Positions 56,501 to 64,000 of a DNA stretch of 64,000 nt are shown here, piece after piece. The position numbers and the translations under genes are program-made. Location of the stretch: the NCBI GenBank assembly GCA_951213105.1, contig OX578147.1:122541399-122605398 (forward strand). Direction: 5' to 3'. This DNA is from Amaurobius ferox. Its lineage: Eukaryota; Arthropoda; Arachnida; Araneae; Amaurobiidae. The notes under the pieces are model-generated. The model saw only the letters and a program-made list of their open reading frames with translations, did not search any database and was not told where the DNA came from. Positions within the stretch are counted from its first letter, which is position 1, and each line of letters begins with the position of its first letter.

Positions 56501-58809
56501 TTGGAATGCAAACCTATAATAAATACTACATCCGAACTCGCAACAAATTCCTGTAAACCGAACAATGTTTTAACAATACACTCGCTTATAACAAAAATAA
56601 AATAAAATAAAACTGATGCGTGGAGGCGGCCATGACCGTTCATTTTAATTACGGGGCAACTCCGGTTAAATTTTATAGTTTTAAATACACTTAGTACGAC
56701 TATTACAATATCCATGAATATTCCTCTTCAAAAGTAAACATCCTAAATTTGGAACTTTTTGTAAAGCACTGGTGTTGTCACAATTGTGTACGAAAATTAT
56801 TTGATAGCTGAGTAGAAATAGGCTCTAAATAATTAACTGTTTCTTGATATTTAAACATACTTTACTTTTGAGCTGTAAAAAATAAAACCTGTGTAAAGGT
56901 TTCTACTCTGGGGATGCCATTGTAAAGTAACCTTTAAATATCTATTCCTAAAATCATGCCTTTGATTCACCAGTGCACTCACTTCAATCTTAAATCTACT
57001 GACTAAAGTTCCATTAATGATCTATAACATTAACAAACACATACTTTATCCCAGCTAATTTCGCTGGCAACTCAAAATACAATTACATACACAGAATATT
57101 TCCAAGCTGGCACTATCATATCTATACCTAGACCGAATCCTAATATTTCGTTACTGAACTGAACTAGAACTACTAATCAACTATTAAATCATAGATATCT
57201 ATACTCACAATATTGTAGAGGCAATACTTTCGCTGCGTACTTTCATTCATTGAACAAGATCGCCACACACACTCGTATAAAGATAACAGCCGAAACTGAT
57301 GACGGCAGTTCACACTTGCATCTTGCTCGGATAGGAATACGAATATAAATTCCTTCTGCCTAATGTTTCCCTCTTTCATAGTCCTGACCAGTTGTGAGTA
57401 TGTGATTCTCGAAAACAGAATTGAGGCCTTTCGTACATAAATTTGTGTAAAAAAAAGTAAAATTAGCATACATTAATCATGAATAATAGAATCCTCACAC
57501 CTGAATAATATATTCCAGAAATAATAACTTTTCTCACTTCTTAAAATGCCCTGTGTATTTATATTAACTATATCTAAGAAGTAATTAAAGAAGAATATTC
57601 GGTCAAATCTCAGCATTGTCATAAACGCAGATTCCTCGCCAACATTCACTCATCAAAAGCACTTCGAATTGAGCAATTAATTTCCAAGAATACTTTTTAT
57701 TCCGAATCTGGCTCGAGATTAAGAGGCATTTTAATTAATTAAGAATAAATTAAATTGGTACCAGTAAATTTTAATTAAAATAGCTGAATAGCATTTGATA
57801 TTTGTAAGTAACGATGTTTTCTCAATGGGCACTTAGTTTTATTTTCCTTCGGCATTAAGGAATTTGATATGAATTGGAGCAGACGATTTTTTTTATTCTA
57901 TTTCAGGACATAGTATTTTATCCTTATAGATGACGATGTTATAATGAAATCTTGTAACTTAGAGGCATTAAGGAATTAATTATCACTGCTAGAGCTTTAG
58001 AACTCATATATGAGAAAATTGGATTACCAATTAATTACATATTTTCTGAGATGCTGAAACTTTAATATGTTTACTTTGAATTTAAAATGACATAAAAACC
58101 CGGAGAAAGTTAATGGTGATCGTAAGTGAATTTTTTTTTTTTTACTTTCTAATTCGCTGTTATTTTTTAAAGCAAAATTCGAACCAGTAGCTTCTAAAAA
58201 GATTTCTAGACATTTAGATTTCAAGAACATAATCTGATGCATAAACTCCTTTATAAAGAAAAATCCTGAGGCATTCCAAATATTAAACCAACGATTCCAT
58301 AAGGCGAAATTTAAAATTATTTTTATCTTTTATACTTCTCTTTTTGTTTCGACATTCTTAATCTTACAAAATCGGGCAGAATATCTATTATACATTTATT
58401 TATCTATGAACCTACCCAGTGATCTATTCATAGAATATTACAGCTGCAGATGTGATTGAGGTATCACAATAACCGTACAAATTCGAAGAGTTACGAGTTT
58501 TTATCAAACACTTTAGACCGTTGTCGCAGTAGTGAGAACGTGATCTCAGTAGTTTATTCACGCCAAGCAAAAATGAGTGCAAAATTGCTTAAACACCAAT
58601 TTAAGGATATTTATCCTCTTCCGGGATATTTGATGTGTTGCACAGGTGATATCCCAATTTGATAATAAGTTATTTATTTATTTTTACAACATTTAGTTAA
58701 CTTGATACAGTGTCTGCATGTGTGATTCAAATCTTTGGGGCCTTAACTAATCAAGTTCCATTAATCACAGTAACACGAAACTTTGTATATCGTCGTCTTT
58801 TGTGCGACA
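56501..58809. other. No gene recognised
   Basis: Minus-strand frames at 56455, 57173 and 58024 and the plus frame at 58456 contain no domain I know. The stretch 57170-57470 has lower AT content and lacks repeats shared elsewhere; if any host exon hides in the window, this is one of the few places I cannot exclude. Confidence 0.4.
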
Positions 58810-59215
58810 TTTTAATGCTTTTGATTTTTAACCTTATTGGGGTAGCCCTTCCTGGGTCCGCATTAGGAGATGTCTCTATTTTTGGGAATACATATACAGA
58901 ACCAGAGCAGCGAGAAAGTCTAAATCTACAATATCTTTGTCTTTTGCTACATATTTTAACTTGTTGGATTTTGAATTTTATTTGGTCAACCTGCCCTGGT
59001 TCCGTTATAGAAATGCAATCGTTTTTTGAGAATAACTCGAAAACCGGAGCGGTTAAAAAAACAAAATTTAGTATGCAATTGTATTTTGTAGTATATTTTT
59101 GTTATTTGGATTTTGAACCTTAATTGGGCAAGTTTGTCTTGGATTCACCACAGGAATGTACTGCTTTCAAAGAGCAACTTGAAAACCGCAAAAGCTAGAA
59201 AGACCAAATTTGTTA
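58810..59215 (+). repeat. Tandem repeat, about 145-bp unit, three copies
   Basis: Each unit contains 'ttggattttgaa(t/c)tt(a/t)at', 'ttggtcaacctgccctggtt'-like, 'aatgcaatcg' and 'aactcgaaaaccg...aaa' blocks, starting near 58820, 58967 and 59108. The 137-codon frame at 58710-59123 runs through two units without sequence conservation between them, so it is not a gene. Confidence 0.75.
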
Positions 59216-59952
59216 TATCGTTGCCTTTCATACATTTAAGTTACATACATTTTAATAAATATATATTTTTTTTACTTTTAAACTGTATATATATGATAAA
59301 AGAGGGTACTTTAAAAAAAGTTTTATTTTATTTTACTTGTTATTTATTATCACATTACTGAAAACATTGCCAAAAACTAAGTTAATCATGTATTTCGTTA
59401 ATCATATTTTGATAACTGCAACCATATTTTGAAACAGTTTTAAGCTAATTGGGCATTGTGTCAGTTAAAGTAAGACAATTTTGCAGAAAATAAATCATTT
59501 TCTTTCGAGATATTTTATCCAAATTAAAATAGTTAACTTAAGTCTGTGGTTGTAATGATTTTATATATCGATTTAATTCCATTACTCTATCGCAACTGAA
59601 GCAAATCAAGAAATCGTAAAAGCAGGAAAGACTTTTTTTTTTTTGATTAAGCCTCCTCCTGAGTTGGTACATATTGAACCCGTATCAATTACTGCAAATG
59701 GAATAAAAGCACGGCTTCAAAGAAATGTAATTAAAATTGCAGCAAAGTCGTCTGCTTTTCCAAATTAAAAAGAATGCGAAATAAGTCTTTATTATCTGCT
59801 AGACCATTTCTAAAAAACATAATTACTTGCTTGTTTAATTAATTGTCAAGTTATGCTTCCCGATAAAAAAATAAAAAAAACTCTTGAAGTTACGTATATC
59901 TATTTCTACAATCTCTAATTTTGTCGTAGAGGGAGAATTTCCACATATTTTT
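59216..59952. other. AT-rich DNA, nothing recognised
   Basis: No feature. Confidence 0.5.
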
Positions 59953-60880
59953 TACTTTCCTTATATACATAATGTATAAGGAAAGTATTGTGGACGGGGT
60001 CGAAAATTCGAATTCGAGTTTTCGACGGGACAGCACGTTTCAAGCATCCCTGAACATGAATCAGGAGTTTATGAGATGATGTCTGTCTGTGTGTGTGTGT
60101 CTCAGTGAGTCTGTGGAGACGATAACTGACAAACGAATGGACCGATTCGAACGAAATTTGGTACAAAAATCACAATCCGTAAACACTTGAAGCCTATTGT
60201 TTTTATAAGCAATCGAATGTTCAGAACTCCCCTAAATTTTCGAGTGAAATGTTGAAAAAATCGTCAAAAAATCAAAATCGCTAATAAAGTTACACAAATA
60301 GACATTTTTTATGTAATTGTTCATTAAAAAACGATTGACATAAATTTTAGAACGCTAACATGAACCATTCTCGAGATATTGCACATTTTTCAAAAAAATT
60401 ATCAAAAAGCCATATAAAATAAAAAATATATATTTCCTATTGAGAAACATGTTCACTTTTCATATGTAATGCCATGCGATAAATTGGATGATATCATTCT
60501 CGTGGATCTAGCTCGTTCCATTCATGAAAAAAGATACTTTGAGTAATACTTTTGTATTTGAACGCCAATAGTCATTTATCTGCTGTAAGAATAACTTATT
60601 TCTTCGTCTATAACGCTTGGCGAGATTTTGGCGACGAATTTGACGGAATGTCGCCAACTTGGGGACTTTTTGAAATGTTTCCAAATTAACGAAAATTTCG
60701 CCAAATGGATAAAAATGACGCTAAATCAAATAAAATGACAACTAATTGTCGAAAATTCAATATCTTGGAAAGAATATTAGTATCTACTATAAGATAAACC
60801 TATTTTTTTTACTGTAAAAGTAGTAAATTCATTACATTATATAAGGAAAGTCATATGTTGCCCACATCAGATTTTTTTTT
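59953..60880 (-). repeat. Hairpin-ended repeat, family A1, copy 5
   Basis: The hairpin 'actttccttatatacataat' + 'gtataaggaaagt' at 59954-59986 opens the copy. The far end 'ataaggaaagtcatatgttg' + 'cccacatcag' closes it at about 60870. The interior is nearly collinear with 61208-62141 reversed. Non-coding; the frame at 59915-60166 is the GT tract and flanks. Confidence 0.9.
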
Positions 60881-61207
60881 TATCGTTTTGATTATATTGC
60901 CTATATCAATTTGCAGAGGGATCGGCAACTGGCCCTTAGAGCCTTTTTCAGTTGTCCGCATTGAAACAAAGGTTTATTTATGATAATGAATAAAATATAT
61001 TTAGTGTCAATATATTTAGTGAAAATAAAAGTAAAATATATATTTGTTATCTTATGACGAATTTTAGAAATTTCTTATGAGAATATTTGAAAACATTGGT
61101 TTGACAACTGATTGATGACGAAGTTACAAGCTTTTATTTGAAACAGGGCAAATTGGTTGTAAAATATGGTCCTCTGATAAAGTGTACTTTCAGTGTCAGA
61201 TATAATG

Positions 61208-61984
61208 AAAAAAATCTGATGTGGGCAACACATGACTTTCCTTATATAATGCAATGAATTTACTACTTTTACAGTAAAAAAAATAGGTTTTTCATATAGT
61301 ATATACTAATACTCTTTCCAAGATGTTGAATTTTCGACAATTACTCGTCATTTTCATTGATTTAGCGTCATTTTTGTCCATTTGGAGAGATTTTCGTTAA
61401 TTTGGCAACATTTCAAAAAGTCGCCAAGTTGGCGACATTCTGCCAAATTCGTCGCCAAAATCTCGACAAGCGTTATGCACTAAGAGATAAGGGATTCTCA
61501 CAGCAGATAAATGACTATTGGCGTTCAAATACAAAAGTATTACTCAAAGTATCTTTTTTCATGAGTGGAACGAGCTAGATCCACGAGAATGATGTCACTC
61601 AATTTATCGCATGGTATTACATATGAAAAGTGAACATGTTTCTCAATAGGAAATATTTTTTTTTTTATTTTATATGACTTTTTGAGAAGTTTTTTGAAAA
61701 ATGTACAATATCTCGAGAACGGTTCATGTTAGCGTTCGAAAATTTATGTCAATTGTTTTTTAATGAAAACTTACATAAGAAATGTCTATTTGCGTAACTT
61801 TATTAGTTGTTTCGATTTTTTGCCAATTTTTTCAAAATTTCATTCGAAAATTTAGGGGGGTTCTGAACATTCGATTGCGGATAAAAACAATAGGCTTCCA
61901 GTGTTTACGGATTGTGATTTTTGTACCAAATTTGGTTCGAATCGGTCCATTCGTTCGTCAGTTATCGTCTCCAGAGACTCACTG

Positions 61985-62015
<31 letters not shown>

Positions 62016-62141
62016 TCACTTCAAAAATGTTAAATTCGTGATCAGGGATACTTGAAACGAGCTTTCCCGTCGAAAACTCGAATTCGAATTTTCGACCCCG
62101 TCACAATACTTTCCTTATACATTATGTATATAAGGAAAGTA
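61208..62141 (+). repeat. Hairpin-ended repeat, family A1, copy 6
   Basis: Opposite orientation to its neighbours. It has a palindromic core (61414-61460) with 'gtcgccaagttggcgaca', a pure AC tract (about 61982-62012), and ends in the hairpin at 62108-62140. Non-coding. Confidence 0.92.
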
Positions 62142-62209
62142 ATAATTGAATATGATATATGACTGTAATTTTATTATTGTAATTTCATCTCTTTTATTAT
62201 TTATAATAT

Positions 62210-63152
62210 TACTTTCCTTATATACATAATGTATAAGGAAAGTATTGTAACGGGGTCGAAAATTCGAATTCGAGTTTTCAACGGGAGAGCACGTTTCAAG
62301 CATCCCTGATCACGAATCAAACATTTGTGAAGGGATGTCTGTGTGTGTGTGTGTGAAAGAATGTGTGTGTGTGTGTGTGTGTCAGTGAGTCTGTGGAGAC
62401 GATAACAGACGAACGAATAGACCGATTCGAACCAAATTTGGTACAAAAATCACAATCCGTAAACACTGGAACCCTATTGTTTTTATACGCAATCGAATGT
62501 TCAGAACCCTCCTAAATTTTCGAATGAAATTTTGAAAAAATCGTCAAAAAATCAAAACCAGTAATAAGGTTACGCAAATAGACATTTCTTCTGTAATTTT
62601 TCATTAGAAAACGTTTGACATAAATTTCAGAACGCTAACATGAACCGTTCTCGAGATATTGCACATTTTATAAAAAAATATCAAAAAGTCATAAAATAGA
62701 AAAAAAAATATTTCCTATTGAGAAACATGTTCACTTTTCATATGTAATACCATGCGATAAATTGAGTGACATCATTCTCGTGGATCTAGCTCGTTCCACT
62801 CATGAAAAAAGATACTTTGAGTAAAACTTTTGTATTTGAACGCCAATAGTCATTTATCTGCTGTAAGAATAACTTATTTCTTCGTTCATAACGCTTGGCG
62901 AGATTTCGGCGACGAAATTGGAGGAATGTCGCCAACTTGGCGACTTTTTGAAATGCTGACAAATTAACGAAAATCTCGCCAAATGGATAAAAATGACGCT
63001 AAATCAATGAAAATTACGACTAATTGTCGAAAATTCAATATCTTGAAAAGAATATTAGTATCTACTATAAGAAAAACCTATTTTTTTTACTGTAAATGTA
63101 CATTAATTACATTATAAAAGGAAAGTCATGTGTTGCCCACATCAGATTTTTT
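62210..63152 (-). repeat. Hairpin-ended repeat, family A1, copy 7
   Basis: The hairpin opens at 62210-62243, facing the hairpin of copy 6 across 68 bp. The far end is 'ggaaagtcatgtgttgccca' + 'catcagatttttt' at 63120-63152. It has two GT tracts (62341-62383). Non-coding. Confidence 0.92.
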
Positions 63153-63589
63153 ATATTTGTAATCAAGATTTTTCTTTGTAAAATAAACAGAAAAGGATGT
63201 GGATAGGTACAGGTATAAGAGAGGCGGTGCCTGGTATAACAAATATATAAATTATTTTAATTTAAATGAAATAAATGACGATATATGATTATAAACAATC
63301 ATGTATCTGAGATATATCGTACCCCGAAAGCATTATATTCCGTAAAGCGTCCGGCGGAATATAAAATATGAAAAAATATGAATACAATTTTGAATTTTCA
63401 TTATTTGAATAGGTTGATTGCAAATTTTCCCTTAATTATGCTTAACATTTAATAGATGGATTATACAACTCAGCGGAGGTTTATAGAGTTTACTATACCT
63501 TTCTACTGCCAAATTTATTTTGCCACAAATACAGAACTCATCACATAGTTTTTAATACTTTATTGTAAATTGGACGGTTAACTATTAAC
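63153..63589. other. AT-rich DNA, nothing recognised
   Basis: No feature. Confidence 0.5.
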
Positions 63590-64000
63590 GAGATGGGAAC
63601 GAAATCCCATCTGTATTAATACCAAAGTGTCCGTTTGTCTGTTTATCCATCTGTCACATCCTTTTCAGGTACTTCCCGAATAGATAGAAACTCGCAATTT
63701 TACACATGGCCCAATCATTCGATAAAACCCTTCTAAGAAATCGAATTTTTCAAATATTTTCCTTTGAATGGGTGCTCCACATCCAAACGTCCGAAATTCG
63801 AAATGATAGAATAACGTACTTCTCGATGAGATAGAGACTTAAATTTGGTGCAAAAGTAGACAGTTCGATTGAAAAAAAGGTATACAATTTCACATTTCTA
63901 ATATTTGTTACTTTAGAGGTGCTGCACACCAAACTGTTCAAATAAATTACAGAATAAATTTAAAGTGCGATCTTTTAAATGAGATGAATATTAGAAAATT
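63590..64000 (+). repeat. Dispersed repeat G, copy running off the window
   Basis: Carries 'aaagtgtccgtttgtctgtt' and 'cttcccgaatagatagaaac', matching the inverted copy at 1-115. 'gaaattcgaaatg', 'ttcgat' and 'gagatagagactt' words continue beyond that match. Non-coding. Confidence 0.6.

Noticed and set aside
58710..59123. 137-codon frame with hydrophobic segments
   Set aside because: It runs through two units of a 145-bp tandem repeat, and the protein is not conserved between units.

Overview
This is an AT-rich stretch of animal nuclear DNA. The transposons (pogo/Tigger, mariner, a Penelope-like element), the tRNA- and 5S-headed SINE family and the many simple-sequence tracts point to an invertebrate, most likely an arthropod. 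I cannot name the species. I found no convincing host protein-coding exon and no functional tRNA gene. The window reads as intergenic or intronic DNA built almost entirely from decayed mobile elements and tandem repeats.

Layout. 0-3 kb: a cluster of nested palindromes, a short tandem array, and two 5'-truncated Penelope-like (GIY-YIG) copies joined head to head as a palindrome of about 1.8 kb. 3-8 kb: featureless AT-rich DNA with one dispersed repeat. 8-9.2 kb: a perfect palindrome around an AT tract and a fold-back element. 10.5-22 kb: hairpin-ended repeats (here called families A1 and B), a mariner fragment, a degenerate tandem family (C), a tRNA-headed SINE and a satellite. 22.3-23.4 kb: a pogo/Tigger element with a broken DDD transposase. 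25.4-26.2 kb: a 27-bp satellite. 27.6-29.8 kb: a long non-coding repeat. 30-33.2 kb: B repeats, a 150-bp tandem array interrupted by a composite 5S rRNA/tRNA-type SINE with a clear target duplication, and further SINEs. 33.9-46 kb: family A2 repeats, a tandem array made from the SINE tail, a Tc1/mariner-type relic with long inverted repeats, and a solo LTR. 48.6-54.9 kb: a SINE, a second 5S-headed sequence, a mariner 3' fragment, a duplicated segment with an RFX-type X-box palindrome, and family C. 58.8-63.2 kb: a 145-bp tandem repeat and three alternately oriented A1 copies. The repeat at the very start of the window recurs in inverted orientation at its end.

Nothing here forms a pathway. 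The connections are between mobile elements. The SINE family supplies full copies, 5'-truncated tails and a tandem array. Families A1, A2 and B look like one superfamily: each has a terminal hairpin at one end and a matching arm plus a shared extension at the other, and the arm sequence changes in step at both ends from family to family. The 5S-headed composite SINE, the co-varying hairpin-ended elements and the head-to-head GIY-YIG palindrome are the most interesting items.
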